64,000 bases of DNA. Source: Methanocaldococcus villosus KIN24-T80 (GTDB lineage: Archaea > AGJL01 > Methanococci > Methanococcales > Methanocaldococcaceae). The DNA lies in assembly GCF_000371805.1 (NCBI RefSeq), contig NZ_AQUK01000001.1, positions 186,001-250,000 of the forward strand, written 5' to 3'. Shown piece by piece: positions 28,740-38,366 of this stretch. Every line of letters starts with the position of its first letter. Position 1 is the first letter of the stretch. The notes below the pieces were generated by a model. That model had not been told where the DNA came from and did no database searches. It saw only the letters and a program-made list of their open reading frames with translations. Both the position numbers and the translations under genes were made by a program.

Positions 28740-29821
28740 CCAAGCTCTTTTAATGTCAATTCAATACATGAGAGAGTAGCATAAACATCTTTCTCTTCAC
28801 AAACACCCATGTGTCCAATTCTGAATATCTTCCCTGATAAATGTCTTTGTCCACCAGCTATAACAATATTGTATTTCTTATCTAATATACCCCTAAACTC
28901 CTTATCATCTATACCCTCAGGATATTTAGCAGATGTTACTGTTATTGATCTTGCTCTCTCTTTAGCAAATAGTTCAATATTTAAGTTCTCTAATCCTTTT
29001 CTTACTATCTTAGCTAAATTCTCATGTCTTCTTACTCTATTCTCTAAACCCTCTTCTAACAATAATTCTAATGCTTTATTTAGTGCAAAAACTAAATTAA
29101 CTGCTGGGGTATAAGGTGTTTGCTTTTTTTCATAATAATAGTTTTTATATTCTTTAAGATTTAAGTAAAAGTTTTTTGGTGTATTTTTCTCAATAACTTC
29201 CCATGCTTTTTCACTAACTGTAATTGCAGCTAATCCCGGAGGGGCAGCTAAACATTTTTGAGAACCTGTTACACAAATATCAATATTAAATTTATCTACA
29301 TTAACATAATCCCCTCCTAAGGATGATATTGTATCAACTATATATATAGCATCATAATCTTTCACAACTTTACCAATAGCTTCAATATCATTTCTTGCTC
29401 CAGTAGATGTTTCATTATGAACAACAGTAACAGCTTTTATATCCTCATTCTCATCTAGAATTTCTTTAACTACTTTAGCATCTGCCATATCTCCATATTC
29501 TACTTCTAACTTTACAACTTCTCCTCCATATGTTTCCACTATCTTAGCAAATCTTTCCCCAAAAACACCAGTAATAATTGTTAAAACTTTATCTCCTTTA
29601 TTAATAACATTAGATATAGCCATATCCATTGCTGCTGTTCCAGAACCAGTTACTATAAAGGTGTCATTGTCAGTAATAAACACTTTTTTTAACTTCTCTA
29701 TAGTGTCTTCTAATAACTCACCAAAATCTTTTGTTCTATGACCAATAATTGGTTTTGCCATAGCTAATAAAACTTCTGAAGGTATCTTGGTAGGCCCAGG
29801 AAGCATTATTAATTTTTCCAT
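28730..29821 (-). CDS. class V aminotransferase (alanine-glyoxylate / serine-pyruvate / aspartate type)
   Basis: A 363-residue PLP enzyme of the small class V group. Visible: [29 protein letters not shown], the PLP lysine in [28 protein letters not shown], and the C-terminal [21 protein letters not shown]. Relatives in methanogens have been assigned L-aspartate, alanine-glyoxylate or phosphoserine-related activity, so substrate specificity cannot be fixed from sequence. It follows transaldolase on the same strand with no gap, matching the MJ0960-MJ0959 order I recall in M. jannaschii. Confidence 0.88.
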   Translation of the reverse strand: MEKLIMLPGPTKIPSEVLLAMAKPIIGHRTKDFGELLEDTIEKLKKVFITDNDTFIVTGSGTAAMDMAISNVINKGDKVLTIITGVFGERFAKIVETYGGEVVKLEVEYGDMADAKVVKEILDENEDIKAVTVVHNETSTGARNDIEAIGKVVKDYDAIYIVDTISSLGGDYVNVDKFNIDICVTGSQKCLAAPPGLAAITVSEKAWEVIEKNTPKNFYLNLKEYKNYYYEKKQTPYTPAVNLVFALNKALELLLEEGLENRVRRHENLAKIVRKGLENLNIELFAKERARSITVTSAKYPEGIDDKEFRGILDKKYNIVIAGGQRHLSGKIFRIGHMGVCEEKDVYATLSCIELTLKELGYL

Positions 29822-30481
29822 TTAATCACCTTTAATAACTCTCTTATATTCCTCCCAGTCTTTTAAGAATCTTTCTAAACCTATGTCTGTTAGTGGATGA
29901 TTAAATAGCTTTTCCATAACTGATGGAGGTATTGTGGCTATATCTGCTCCAATTTTAGCAGCTTCCAATACATGCCATGGATGTCTTATAGAAGAAACTA
30001 TAACTTCTGTTTCTATTCCATAGTTATTAAATATTAAAACCACATCTTCAACTAAACCCATTCCTACATGTCCAATATCATCTAATCTACCAATAAATGG
30101 AGATACATAAGTAGCTCCTGCTTTTGCTGCTAATAAAGCTTGTAATGGAGAAAAGACTAATGTTACATTAGTATCTATTCCCTCCTCTGACAAAACCTTA
30201 ACAGCCTTTAAACCATCTCTTGTCATTGGGATCTTTACAACAATATTGTCAGCTATCTTGCTCAGCTCTTCTGCTTCTTTTATCATACCTTCAGCATCAG
30301 TTGATATAACCTCAGCACTAACAGGCCCATCTACAATAGAACATATCTCTTTTATTAATTCTTTAAACTCTCTTTTTTCCTTTGCTACAAGTGTAGGATT
30401 TGTAGTAACACCATCTATCAATCCAAGCTCTGCATATTTCTTTATCTCATTTATATTTGCAGTATCTAAAAAAAACTTCAT
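29822..30481 (-). CDS. tal: transaldolase (small TalC/fructose-6-phosphate aldolase-like type)
   Basis: A 219-residue class I aldolase. The N-terminus [34 protein letters not shown], the Schiff-base lysine in NIVVKIPMT, the [15 protein letters not shown] motif, and [40 protein letters not shown] are family marks. It probably works in the non-oxidative pentose phosphate interconversions that supply pentoses in methanogens. Of the two tandem ATGs I choose 30481, better spaced from GGTGAG. Divergent from mtd across about 135 nt. Confidence 0.92.
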   Translation of the reverse strand: MKFFLDTANINEIKKYAELGLIDGVTTNPTLVAKEKREFKELIKEICSIVDGPVSAEVISTDAEGMIKEAEELSKIADNIVVKIPMTRDGLKAVKVLSEEGIDTNVTLVFSPLQALLAAKAGATYVSPFIGRLDDIGHVGMGLVEDVVLIFNNYGIETEVIVSSIRHPWHVLEAAKIGADIATIPPSVMEKLFNHPLTDIGLERFLKDWEEYKRVIKGD

Positions 30482-30616
30482 CATCTCACCCTTAAAAATT
30501 ATTTCTAAAATAATTATTATTAAAACTTTTTAAACTTTATTTTCCATCTTATGTGAAAAAATAATAATAAACATTAAATACACTAAAAGCTAATAATATT
30601 ATTTTGGTGATGTACA

Positions 30617-31444
30617 ATGATAAAAATAGCTATAATAAAATGTGGAAATATAGGGATGTCTCCAATGATTGATTTATCATTAGATGAGAGGGCAGATAGA
30701 GAAGATATAATCATCAGAGTGTTTGGTAGTGGACCTAAGATGGATCCAGAATCTGTTGAAGAAGTAACAAAAAAAGCTATTGAAGAAAATCCAAATTTAA
30801 TTATATATATTGGCCCAAATCCTTCAGCCCCAGGACCTAAAAAGGCTATTGAGTTGTTAAAAGAGTGTAAAATACCATCCATAATTATTGGAGATGCCCC
30901 AGGAATAAAGATTAAAGATAAAATAGCTGAAGCTGGTTTAGGTTATATAATAGTGAAATGTGATTCAATGATTGGAGCAAGGAGAGAATTTTTAGATCCA
31001 ACAGAAGTAGGATTCTTCAACTCTGATATAATAAAAGTTTTGGCAGGGACAGGGGCTTTAAGAGCTGTTCAAATGGCTATTGATAAGGTTATATCTGAAA
31101 TAAAAGAAGGCAAAGAACCAGAATTACCAAAATTAATTATTGATGAAGAGAAGGCTGTTGAAGCTATGGAATTCACAAATCCATATGCTAAAGCTAAAGC
31201 AATGGCAGCTTTTGTTATTGCTGAAAAAGTTGGAGATATAGATGTTAAAGGCTGTTTTATGGTAAAAGAAGCTGAAAAATATATACCAATAGTGGCATCT
31301 GCACATGAGATGTTAAGGTATGCTGCTAAGTTAATAGATGAAGCTAGAGAACTAGAAAAAGCTAATGATGCTGTTAGTAGAAAACCTCATGCAAGAGATG
31401 GTAGGGTTTTAAGTAAGAAGAGATTAATGGAAAAGCCTCAATAA
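30617..31444 (+). CDS. mtd: F420-dependent methylenetetrahydromethanopterin dehydrogenase
   Basis: A 275-residue methanogenesis enzyme that reduces methenyl- to methylene-tetrahydromethanopterin with F420H2. The sequence KIAIIKCGNIGMSPMIDLSLDERADREDI, VRVFGSGPKMDPESVEE-like RVFGSGPKMDPES, IIIGDAPGIKIKDK, and the end MLRYAAKLIDEARELEKANDAVSRKPHARDGR are diagnostic. The start follows GGTGATGTACA. It is monocistronic, with convergent SRP19 overlapping its stop by 7 nt. Confidence 0.98.
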   Translation: MIKIAIIKCGNIGMSPMIDLSLDERADREDIIIRVFGSGPKMDPESVEEVTKKAIEENPNLIIYIGPNPSAPGPKKAIELLKECKIPSIIIGDAPGIKIKDKIAEAGLGYIIVKCDSMIGARREFLDPTEVGFFNSDIIKVLAGTGALRAVQMAIDKVISEIKEGKEPELPKLIIDEEKAVEAMEFTNPYAKAKAMAAFVIAEKVGDIDVKGCFMVKEAEKYIPIVASAHEMLRYAAKLIDEARELEKANDAVSRKPHARDGRVLSKKRLMEKPQ

Positions 31445-31698
31445 TTTTTAATTATTTTACATATTTCTTTTAATAGCTTTAATTTATTTCCTTTATAATC
31501 TAACTCAATACATCCACAAACTTCCCAATGTTGTCTAGGATATCTTTTATCTCTTATTATCTTTCCCTCAAGACCTAATTTTTTTAAAGCTTTTTCAATA
31601 TCTTTTAAGTTAGGATTTTCAATAGCTAAATTTTTTGGAACTCTTCTTCCTTCTTTTCTAGTTTTATTTTTATCTATATATGCAGGCCATATTATCAT
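31438..31698 (-). CDS. srp19: signal recognition particle 19 kDa protein
   Basis: An 86-residue protein that binds the 7S RNA tips and helps SRP54 assemble. IIWPAYIDKNKTRKEGRRVPKNLAIENPNLKDIEKALKKLG and YPRQHWEVCGCIELDYKGNKLKLLKEICKII fit archaeal SRP19 over its full length. It starts directly after the corA stop codon and would be co-transcribed with corA and the DUF373 gene. Confidence 0.95.
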   Translation of the reverse strand: MIIWPAYIDKNKTRKEGRRVPKNLAIENPNLKDIEKALKKLGLEGKIIRDKRYPRQHWEVCGCIELDYKGNKLKLLKEICKIIKNY

Positions 31699-32643
31699 TC
31701 AAATCCACCCTGCTCTTTTAAATATGTATGTAAATAACATTATTAGCATTATCATAAGTGTTAATACCAACCAAAAACCATAGGGATTGTCTGATAAAGG
31801 GAGATATTCAAAGTTCATTCCATATATCCCAGTTATCCACATAGGAATGGCAAATATAGTTGTTACCATTGTTAAAATTTTCATTATTTGATTCATCTTC
31901 ATATTTTCTAATGATAGGGATATGTCCATCATAGAAGTTAAAACCTCTCTATATGTTGATAATGTATCTATCAGCTGCAAAGTGTCATAATAGAGATCCT
32001 CAAAATTCTCCCTATCCTCTTTTGTAGTTATTGGCAGTAATCTTCTTTTCAACTGTATAAGTACATCTCTATTAGCCATTAAAGATTTGTGGAAATAAAC
32101 CAATGTTTTTCTTAAACTTAAGATCTCTTCAATCATTTCCCTATTATACCCTGTTGTTAAATAATCTTCTAATTTTTCCAATTCATCTTCTAACCCTAAT
32201 ATAATTCTTGAATACCCTCTTGTAATTTCATTTAAAATATTGTATAATAAAAAACCTATACCCTTTTCAAATATAATTTTTGGCTTTTTTGTAATAACAA
32301 TATTAAATAATCTCCCAATGGCCTTTATCTTATCTGTGTGCATTGTTAATATAATATTACCTTTAATAAATATCCCTAAAGATGTTGTTATAATATCTTC
32401 CTCATATAGTGGAGCTTTATAAATAATTAAATAATAATCTTCCTCTTCTTCCAATCTTGGAAACTCTTGCTCATCTAACCCTACTTTTAAATCATTAATT
32501 GGAATATTTACTTTTTTAGATAATTTGTATAACTCATCATCTTTAGGATTGTAACAATCTATCCAAACTATTTTATAATCTTTAAAATCATCATCCAATT
32601 TTAATTCTACTACTTTATCTTTATATCCAACTATTGATATCAT
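31699..32643 (-). CDS. corA: CorA-type magnesium/divalent cation channel
   Basis: A 314-residue protein with a cytosolic N-terminal domain (1-250) and two C-terminal membrane helices. The signature YGMNFEYLP lies between them (ITGIYGMNFE, then GFWLVLTLMIMLIMLFTYIF). The end is the short basic KRAGWI. It is homopentameric in characterised relatives and imports Mg2+. It overlaps the DUF373 gene end by 4 nt. Confidence 0.95.
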   Translation of the reverse strand: MISIVGYKDKVVELKLDDDFKDYKIVWIDCYNPKDDELYKLSKKVNIPINDLKVGLDEQEFPRLEEEEDYYLIIYKAPLYEEDIITTSLGIFIKGNIILTMHTDKIKAIGRLFNIVITKKPKIIFEKGIGFLLYNILNEITRGYSRIILGLEDELEKLEDYLTTGYNREMIEEILSLRKTLVYFHKSLMANRDVLIQLKRRLLPITTKEDRENFEDLYYDTLQLIDTLSTYREVLTSMMDISLSLENMKMNQIMKILTMVTTIFAIPMWITGIYGMNFEYLPLSDNPYGFWLVLTLMIMLIMLFTYIFKRAGWI

Positions 32644-33674
32644 TCTTCAACCTTCACAAATAGTATTATTGACAATATCATTATAACTAAAATGTAAATG
32701 ATTATTCTAATAGCAAATCCTGTAAAATCCAATTTTCTCATTAAAAATTCTCCACCAGAAAGTAGAAGTTCTCTAACTATAAATATACATATTAAGTAGA
32801 AGAAGTATTTTTTTAATATCTCAAGTATGTCTTCATTTGTATGAATAATAGTGTCAATAAATTTTCCTACTAATAAGACTATAAGAGAAAAGAGTAATAT
32901 ATTAGAGTAGTTTAATAAGAATTCTCCTACATATCCATTTATTGCTGTTGCATGTAAATTGCTAACTGTATATACACCCCCTATAGTTAATATAAATATA
33001 ACTATAATAATAGAGATGGGAAATACCCTTCCAAATGATAGTTCTTTACCTTCTTTAATTTTTTTAAATATTATATTTTTAACTCCAAGACCTTCTGATA
33101 AAATATACAACCCTATCAAACCAATAACCAATCTCCAACCAATATCAGCAAAAATAGCATATAATAATAGTGAAAATCCTACAAAAGTTAATATTAATGG
33201 TATATACTCTTCCATAGTCTTTTTTATAAATTCTTGAATTAAATAATATGTTGATTCTAAAGTTTCACTCTGCTTTACAACAATTCTCTTTTTCCAAATA
33301 AAAATATCCTTGCCCTCTAAGTATTTAACTATAACCTCATCCTCTTTACCATCAGAAATTAAATAGATAAAATTAGGATTGTACATATAGATCAAAAAAT
33401 CTAACTGCTCCTTCACTTTTAAAGCACATTTTTCTGACTCAACATCTTTATATCCAGATATAGTAGCTATCTCTACATCTTTATTTTCAGCTTTTAATTC
33501 ATCATAAATCTTTATTCCTCCTAAAATAGCATTAACATCACTATCCCCAGGATCAGCAATACCTAATTTTATTAAAGCCTTTATATTATCCTCTCTACCT
33601 AAAATAGGTGTCTTTATTCCTGCCTTTCTACCTAAATCATCATCCATATCAACGATAAGAACAAGATATTTCAT
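32640..33674 (-). CDS. DUF373 family membrane protein
   Basis: A 344-residue protein of a family restricted to archaea. The cytosolic N-terminal half has [54 protein letters not shown], followed by EIATISGYKDVESE. The C-terminal half (about 165-340) has six or seven hydrophobic segments. The first half resembles nucleotide-handling folds, but no function is known. ATG 33674 overlaps the stop of the permease gene as ATGA. It lies between the permease and corA in a five-gene run that I recall conserved in M. jannaschii. Confidence 0.85.
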   Translation of the reverse strand: MKYLVLIVDMDDDLGRKAGIKTPILGREDNIKALIKLGIADPGDSDVNAILGGIKIYDELKAENKDVEIATISGYKDVESEKCALKVKEQLDFLIYMYNPNFIYLISDGKEDEVIVKYLEGKDIFIWKKRIVVKQSETLESTYYLIQEFIKKTMEEYIPLILTFVGFSLLLYAIFADIGWRLVIGLIGLYILSEGLGVKNIIFKKIKEGKELSFGRVFPISIIIVIFILTIGGVYTVSNLHATAINGYVGEFLLNYSNILLFSLIVLLVGKFIDTIIHTNEDILEILKKYFFYLICIFIVRELLLSGGEFLMRKLDFTGFAIRIIIYILVIMILSIILFVKVEE

Positions 33675-34576
33675 AATATCAACTCCCACAAAGCTATTAT
33701 GAATAATGATAAAACTGTAGTTATAAAAATAGCTGAAGATATTATCTTAACATCCAAATCATATAAACTACCTAAAACTAAACTCATCATTGCTGAAGGC
33801 ATAGAACTTTCCACTAATAGAACATCTCTTTCCAACCCTTTTATATTTAATAACTCAGAAATTGACAATGAGAATGCAGGGGCTATAAGAAATCTAAATA
33901 TTGAAGCTAAAATACCAAAAAATATTCCAAATCTCATAGCATTTGGGGAGAGGGATATTCCAAGAGATAACATAATTAGTGGCACAGTTGTTGAGGATAG
34001 ATAATTTATTGTCTTTAATAGGAAATTTGGCAAATAAGTAAGCTTAAAATTGAATAAAACCAATATTATAGAAAATATGGCTGTTATCAATGGGGGAAAG
34101 GTTAAAACTTCTCTTATAACATTCCTCCCACCTTTTCCAAATTTTACCCCTACATAGCTTCCTACAAGCATTGTTATAAAAACAGAACCAAGATCACAAA
34201 AAATAGCTCTTACTAACCCTTCATCTCCAAATAAGTTTAATACAACTGGATATCCTAAAAATCCAGTATTTCCTAGCATAGAAATAAGAATTAGACTACC
34301 AAGCTTTTTATTATCCAAGTTTAAAAATTTTCCTAAAAAATATGAAATAATTCCACACATTAAAAAAGAAAAAAATAAGGCTATAGGTAATTTTAAAAAA
34401 ATAATAACTTCTGACTTAGATAAGTTTTTTAAAATGGATAGAAAAATAGTTGATGGCATAGCAATGTAGATAACAATATTATTTAAAATCCTTCTATCAC
34501 TCTCTTTCAGAATATTAAAAAATTTTAAAATATATCCTATTAAAACTAAAGAGATAATAATTAATACTGTTTCCAT
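33671..34576 (-). CDS. AEC-family (auxin efflux carrier-like) permease
   Basis: A 301-residue membrane protein with about ten hydrophobic segments in the 5+5 arrangement of AEC/BASS-fold carriers. Features include [51 protein letters not shown] and [20 protein letters not shown]. Relatives export or import organic acids; the substrate is unknown. It overlaps coaD by 16 nt upstream and the DUF373 gene by ATGA downstream. Confidence 0.85.
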   Translation of the reverse strand: METVLIIISLVLIGYILKFFNILKESDRRILNNIVIYIAMPSTIFLSILKNLSKSEVIIFLKLPIALFFSFLMCGIISYFLGKFLNLDNKKLGSLILISMLGNTGFLGYPVVLNLFGDEGLVRAIFCDLGSVFITMLVGSYVGVKFGKGGRNVIREVLTFPPLITAIFSIILVLFNFKLTYLPNFLLKTINYLSSTTVPLIMLSLGISLSPNAMRFGIFFGILASIFRFLIAPAFSLSISELLNIKGLERDVLLVESSMPSAMMSLVLGSLYDLDVKIISSAIFITTVLSLFIIALWELIL

Positions 34577-35016
34577 AATCTTCTCCCTTCTGTGTCAATT
34601 TCCCCTTTTCTAATTCTTGTTGTTGATATAGGTTTTCCATTTTCAGCTAAAACATAATCAAACACTATAATTTTCAATGGCTTTAAACCATTTTTTTCTC
34701 TAATTTCATTAATTTTTTTTGCATTATTTAGTGTTTCTTCAGTAACAACTATAATATCATAGTCATTATAAATAGCATCTCCAAAAGGATCATTAATTAT
34801 TTTAATTTCATAATCTGCTTTAATCTCATCTAAGAATTTCTTCAAATTTCTTAATCTAATGTCTAAACTATTTATTTCATGTTTTTTATATTTTTTAGCA
34901 AAATCATCAGAAGTTATCCCAATAATCAATTTTCCCAGTTTAGAAGCAAACTTTAAAAGTTCTTTATGGCCTTTATGTAGAACATCAAATGTTCCTCCTA
35001 CAACTACTTTTTTCAT
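34561..35016 (-). CDS. coaD: archaeal phosphopantetheine adenylyltransferase
   Basis: A 151-residue nucleotidyltransferase for the fourth step of coenzyme A synthesis. It has the cytidylyltransferase-type [21 protein letters not shown] with the HxGH-like site [20 protein letters not shown], and the late [17 protein letters not shown] (ISSTxIR motif). It lacks similarity to bacterial CoaD outside the fold, as expected for the archaeal/eukaryotic type. First gene of the coaD-permease-DUF373-corA-SRP19 run. Confidence 0.93.
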   Translation of the reverse strand: MKKVVVGGTFDVLHKGHKELLKFASKLGKLIIGITSDDFAKKYKKHEINSLDIRLRNLKKFLDEIKADYEIKIINDPFGDAIYNDYDIIVVTEETLNNAKKINEIREKNGLKPLKIIVFDYVLAENGKPISTTRIRKGEIDTEGRRLWKQY

Positions 35017-35087
35017 AATTTCAATCCTTGTAAACTTTGAAAAATATTTTTATTATTAATTAATTTTATATTTATTTGAGATATTAA

Positions 35088-35107
35088 GATTTCTAAAATC
35101 CTAATAG
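35088..35107. promoter_or_regulatory. degenerate copy of the inverted-repeat box upstream of the activator gene
   Basis: Aligned by eye with the box at 37867-37886 it matches 15 of 20 positions, including the whole right arm TCCTAATAG versus TTCTAATAG except one base. The left arm is poorly kept. It lies about 46 nt before the activator start. AT-rich background makes this weaker than the copies at 36541 and 37868. Confidence 0.3.
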
Positions 35108-35152
35108 AAAAATTTAATAATATCTGTTGTAATAATACTATTTGGTGAAATA

Positions 35153-35887
35153 ATGATTCTAGGTATAGATGTTGGCTCAACAACAACAAAAATGGTTCTA
35201 ATGGATAATAAAAAAATAGTTGATTATAAAATAGAAAATATAGGAGTTGTTGTTGAGGAGGAGGATATTTTAAAGATGGTTAATGAGTTTGAGAAAGAAT
35301 ATAATATCAATAAAGTAGTTGCTACTGGTTATGGAAGACACAAAATAACTTTTGCAGACAAAATTGTTCCAGAAGTTATTGCATTAGGAAGAGGAGCAAA
35401 TTATTTTTTCAGGGAAGCTGATGGAGTTGTTGATATTGGTGGGCAAGATAGCAAGGTTATAAAGATAGATAAAAATGGAAATGTTGTAGATTTTATCCTA
35501 TCTGATAAATGTGCAGCAGGAACTGGGAAGTTTTTGGAGAAATGTATAGAGATTTTGAAGATTGAGGATGACATAAATAAATATAGATCAAATAATGTTG
35601 CTAAAATCTCATCCATGTGTGCTGTCTTTGCAGAGAGTGAAATTATCTCCTTATTAGCTAAAAAAACACCAAAAGAAGATATTTTAATGGGGGTTTATGA
35701 GAGCATATGCAATAGAATTGTCCCAATGGTAAATAAATTAGGGATAAGTAATATTGTTTTCAGTGGAGGAGTTGCAAAGAATAGGGTTTTAGCAGAAATT
35801 TTAAAGAAAAAGTTAAATAAAAGTATCTTAATTCCAAAAGAACCGCAAATTGTTTGCTGTGTTGGTGCTATATTGAAGGGCTTTTAA
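35153..35887 (+). CDS. ATP-dependent activator of a double-cubane/2-hydroxyacyl-CoA dehydratase-type reductase
   Basis: A 244-residue ASKHA-fold ATPase of the HgdC/BadF/YjiL family. ATP-binding motifs: GIDVGSTTTKMVLMD, VVDIGGQDSK, and IVFSGGVAKNRVL. Two cysteines, Cys120 (DKCAAGTGKF) and Cys156 (SSMCAVFAESE), would bind one [4Fe-4S] at the dimer interface. In the family, ATP hydrolysis drives one electron at very low potential into the partner protein, here the reductase at 36573. The start follows TGGTGAAATA. I recall the MJ0004/MJ0007 pair of M. jannaschii flanking the same fdhBA genes. Confidence 0.88.
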   Translation: MILGIDVGSTTTKMVLMDNKKIVDYKIENIGVVVEEEDILKMVNEFEKEYNINKVVATGYGRHKITFADKIVPEVIALGRGANYFFREADGVVDIGGQDSKVIKIDKNGNVVDFILSDKCAAGTGKFLEKCIEILKIEDDINKYRSNNVAKISSMCAVFAESEIISLLAKKTPKEDILMGVYESICNRIVPMVNKLGISNIVFSGGVAKNRVLAEILKKKLNKSILIPKEPQIVCCVGAILKGF

Positions 35888-35919
35888 AATCTTTAATCTT
35901 TTAGAATCTTGGTGGGAAG

Positions 35920-36417
35920 ATGAAAGGAAAGAAAATTGCAATTGTAGCTCACTGCATATTAAATCAAAATAGTGTTGTTAACGGCTTAGAGAGGGCAGAA
36001 GGGGCGTTTAATGATGTTGTTGAATTGCTTTTAAAGAAAAATTATGCTATAATTCAACTCCCATGCCCAGAAATGCTATATTTGGGGATAGATAGGGTAG
36101 GAAAAACAAAGGAGGAATATGATACTGAGGAATATAGGGAGCTTTGTAGGGAAATTTTAAAATCAACAATCAAATATTTGAGAGAATATAGTAAAGAAGG
36201 ATTTAAATTTATTTTAATTGGAATAGAAGGGTCTCCGACATGTGGGATTTTTAAAACTGTAACAAAAGAAGGATTAATAGATGGAAGAGGTATTTTAATG
36301 GAGGAATTTTTAAAAATGTTAGAGAATGAGCATATAGATTTGAAGAAAATTGATTTTCCAGTAAATATGAATGAATACAACAAATTTTTAAAAGAATTAG
36401 AAAGATTGTTGATGTAG
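35920..36417 (+). CDS. DUF523/TudS-like putative desulfidase
   Basis: A 165-residue protein similar to DUF523/TudS enzymes, which carry a [4Fe-4S] cluster held by three cysteines and remove sulfur from thio-compounds. Cysteines are Cys12 (AHCILNQN), Cys49 (QLPCPEMLYLG), Cys76 and Cys108 (GSPTCGIF). The first, second and last fit the three cluster ligands. Its place between activator and reductase genes argues for handling a sulfur or selenium substrate, which is inference. The start follows TGGTGGGAAG. The gene begins 32 nt after the activator stop. Confidence 0.8.
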   Translation: MKGKKIAIVAHCILNQNSVVNGLERAEGAFNDVVELLLKKNYAIIQLPCPEMLYLGIDRVGKTKEEYDTEEYRELCREILKSTIKYLREYSKEGFKFILIGIEGSPTCGIFKTVTKEGLIDGRGILMEEFLKMLENEHIDLKKIDFPVNMNEYNKFLKELERLLM

Positions 36418-36440
36418 AATTTTCTTTTTTGTATTCGATA

Positions 36441-36459
36441 CTATTAAAAACTCTAATCA
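36441..36459. promoter_or_regulatory. inverted-repeat box copy (after the TudS-like gene)
   Basis: CTATTAAAAACTCTAATCA matches 16 of 19 positions of the perfect palindromic copy at 37868 (CTATTA-N7-TAATAG). It lies 24 nt after the TudS-like stop and about 114 nt before the reductase start, upstream of the TATA-like GTTTTTATAC at 36491-36500. It could be a second operator half of the reductase promoter. Confidence 0.45.
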
Positions 36460-36540
36460 CCTAATTATTATTAAAATTTTAAATAAAAATGTTTTTATAC
36501 ACTTACATTTTAAAGAAATTTGATGATTTTTGAAGATATG

Positions 36541-36559
36541 TTATTAAAAAATCTAATAA
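36541..36559. promoter_or_regulatory. inverted-repeat operator candidate before the reductase gene
   Basis: TTATTA-AAAAATC-TAATAA is a perfect 6+6 inverted repeat with a 7-nt spacer. It sits between the TATA-like element (36493-36500) and the GGTGAT site (36564-36569). The same layout and the same core recur at 37868-37886. Arms ATTA...TAAT fit a T-N11-A type binding site, but no regulator is encoded nearby. Confidence 0.55.
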
Positions 36560-36572
36560 CTAAGGTGATATG

Positions 36573-37691
36573 ATGGAGCTAAATGCAATAAAAAAACTCA
36601 TGGAAAAATTTGCAAATAGGAAAGAACAACTCTACAAACAAAAAGAAGAAGGAAAGAAAGTGTTTGGTATGTTCTGTGCATTTGTTCCAATTGAATTAAT
36701 ATTGGCAGCTGATGCTATTCCAGTTGGCTTGTGTGGAGGTAAAAATGACACAGTTCCAATTGCAGAGGAGGATTTACCAAGAAATCTCTGTCCATTGATA
36801 AAATCATCTTATGGATTTAAAAAGGCAAAATCATGCCCATACTTTGAGGCAGCAGATGTGATTATTGGGGAAACAACATGCGACGGTAAGAAAAAGATGT
36901 TTGAGTTATTGGAAAGAATGGTTAAAATGCATGTTATGCTCCTTCCATACATGAAAACAGAAAAAGCAAAGGAATTATGGGTTGAAGAGGTTAAAAAATT
37001 AAAAGAGTTAGTTGAAAAGGAAACAGGTAATAAAATTGATGAAGAAAAATTAAAAGAGAGTGTTGAAAAAGTAAACAAAATGAGAAAACTTTTCTACAAA
37101 TTATATGAGTTAAGAGCAAACAAACCAACACCAATAAAAGGTCTTGATGCTTTAAAATTGTTCCAATTTGCTTATTTGTTGGATATTGATGATACAATAG
37201 AAATTTTGGAGGAGTTAGTTAAAGAGTTAGAAGAGAGAGTCAAAAAAGGAGAAGGTTATGAAGGTAAAAGGATATTAATAAGTGGTTGCCCAATGGTTGC
37301 TGGAAACACAAAAATTGTTGAGTTAATTGAGGAAGTTGGTGGGGTTGTTGTTGGTGAGGAAAGTTGTACTGGAACAAGATTCTTTGAGAATTTAGTTGAA
37401 GAACCAACTATTGAGGGTATAGCAGAGAGATACTTAAAAATCCCATGCGCATGCATGTTCCACAACGATGAGAGGATAGAGAACATCAAAAGATTGGTTA
37501 AAGAGTTGAATGCTGACGGGGTTGTTTACTACACATTGCAGTATTGCCACACTTTCAATGTAGAGGGGACAAGAGTTGAGGAAGAACTTAAAAAAGAAGG
37601 CATTCCAGTTATTAGGATTGAGACAGATTACTCTGAAAGTGATAAAGAGCAATTAAAAACAAGATTAGAGGCATTTATTGAAATGATTTAA
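36573..37691 (+). CDS. double-cubane-cluster reductase (HgdB/YjiM-like)
   Basis: A 372-residue protein of the 2-hydroxyglutaryl-CoA dehydratase D-component family, in the single-subunit branch with double-cubane [8Fe-9S] clusters. Cysteines at 35, 54, 73, 88, 103, 239, 265, 292, 294 and 325 include the pairs in [34 protein letters not shown] and [10 protein letters not shown] expected of that branch. With its ATPase activator it would carry out ATP-driven reduction of a small molecule; the natural substrate of this branch is unknown. No alpha subunit is present, which argues against a true hydroxyacyl-CoA dehydratase. Start 36573 (second ATG) is better spaced from GGTGAT. T-rich sequence follows the stop. 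Confidence 0.85.
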   Translation: MELNAIKKLMEKFANRKEQLYKQKEEGKKVFGMFCAFVPIELILAADAIPVGLCGGKNDTVPIAEEDLPRNLCPLIKSSYGFKKAKSCPYFEAADVIIGETTCDGKKKMFELLERMVKMHVMLLPYMKTEKAKELWVEEVKKLKELVEKETGNKIDEEKLKESVEKVNKMRKLFYKLYELRANKPTPIKGLDALKLFQFAYLLDIDDTIEILEELVKELEERVKKGEGYEGKRILISGCPMVAGNTKIVELIEEVGGVVVGEESCTGTRFFENLVEEPTIEGIAERYLKIPCACMFHNDERIENIKRLVKELNADGVVYYTLQYCHTFNVEGTRVEEELKKEGIPVIRIETDYSESDKEQLKTRLEAFIEMI

Positions 37692-37700
37692 ATTTTTAGG

Positions 37701-37720
37701 TTTTTTTCTTTTTTCTTTTT
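37701..37720 (+). terminator. T-rich terminator after the reductase gene
   Basis: Two or three runs of 5-7 T separated by single C (37701-37720), with more T-runs up to 37760, follow the stop codon at 37691. Archaeal RNA polymerase terminates at such U-tracts. The rest of the 205-nt gap to the next gene holds a TATA-like ACTATATATA (37816-37825) and the operator box at 37868. Confidence 0.55.
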
Positions 37721-37867
37721 GTTATGTTATTATTTGTTTTTATTTTTCTTTTTTAATTTTCTAATTGTTATTAATTTTTTTAATAACTTTATATTGATTA
37801 AACTTCTTAAACAACAAACTATATATATCATTTTTTGAAGAAAAATAAAATGATTTAGACAAAAATG

Positions 37868-37886
37868 CTATTAAAAATTCTAATAG
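37868..37886. promoter_or_regulatory. perfect inverted-repeat operator candidate before the YedE half-genes
   Basis: CTATTA-AAAATTC-TAATAG is a perfect 6+6 inverted repeat with a 7-nt spacer, the best copy of the box. It touches the GGTGAGGG ribosome-binding site of the first YedE half-gene and lies about 45 nt after the TATA-like element, so a bound protein would block initiation or early elongation. Confidence 0.6.
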
Positions 37887-37896
37887 GTGAGGGCGT

Positions 37897-38355
37897 ATGA
37901 GAATTTCTCCATTAGTTGCTGGTCTTATAGGAGGTTTCTCCGCTGCGCTGTTGCAGGCGTTTTTTAAGGTATCTCCACCACCAGCGTATGGGATTTGTAT
38001 CGCCTGCCACACAAGAGATTTGGTCAATTGGATTGTAAATGCAATTTTTGGTACAACTTTACCAATGGCTCCAGTTTCAAAGGTTTTTCCAGTTTTAACT
38101 GTTGTTGGTATTTTTATTGGAGCATTTATCGCAGCTAATGTTCATAAGGAGTTTAAGATAAAACAAACACACAATCCAATAGTTGGTTTTGTTTTGGGAG
38201 TTTTGGTTGTGATATTTGCGTTGTTGATGGGTGGATGTCCATTGAGGGAAACAATAAGAACAGCCTATGGAGATGTTATTGCATTGATAAGTTTAATAGC
38301 AATGTTTACTGGTGTAATTGTGGCAAGTGAAGTCTATTTAAAAAGAAATGTTTAA
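37897..38355 (+). CDS. YeeE/YedE family transporter, half-protein 1
   Basis: A 152-residue membrane protein with about four hydrophobic segments. The conserved cysteine motifs are GICIACHTRDLVNWI and MGGCPLRETIRTAYGD; in YeeE-type thiosulfate channels such cysteines pass sulfur species through the membrane. In bacteria the family is usually one chain of about 330-400 residues. Here it is split, and the second half is encoded 11 nt downstream. Members of the YedE branch accompany selenium use. Ala-GCG and Leu-CTG/TTG codons near the start are unlike neighbouring genes, hinting at a different history. Confidence 0.85.
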   Translation: MRISPLVAGLIGGFSAALLQAFFKVSPPPAYGICIACHTRDLVNWIVNAIFGTTLPMAPVSKVFPVLTVVGIFIGAFIAANVHKEFKIKQTHNPIVGFVLGVLVVIFALLMGGCPLRETIRTAYGDVIALISLIAMFTGVIVASEVYLKRNV

Positions 38356-38366
38356 GGTGGTGATAG

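Noticed and set aside
35153-37691. 2-hydroxyglutaryl-CoA dehydratase (glutamate fermentation) genes
   Set aside because: No alpha subunit or CoA-transferase is present, and the single-chain branch is the double-cubane type.
37692-37896. Hidden small gene between reductase and YedE
   Set aside because: The gap is T-rich and has stops in all frames; it contains terminator, promoter and operator only.
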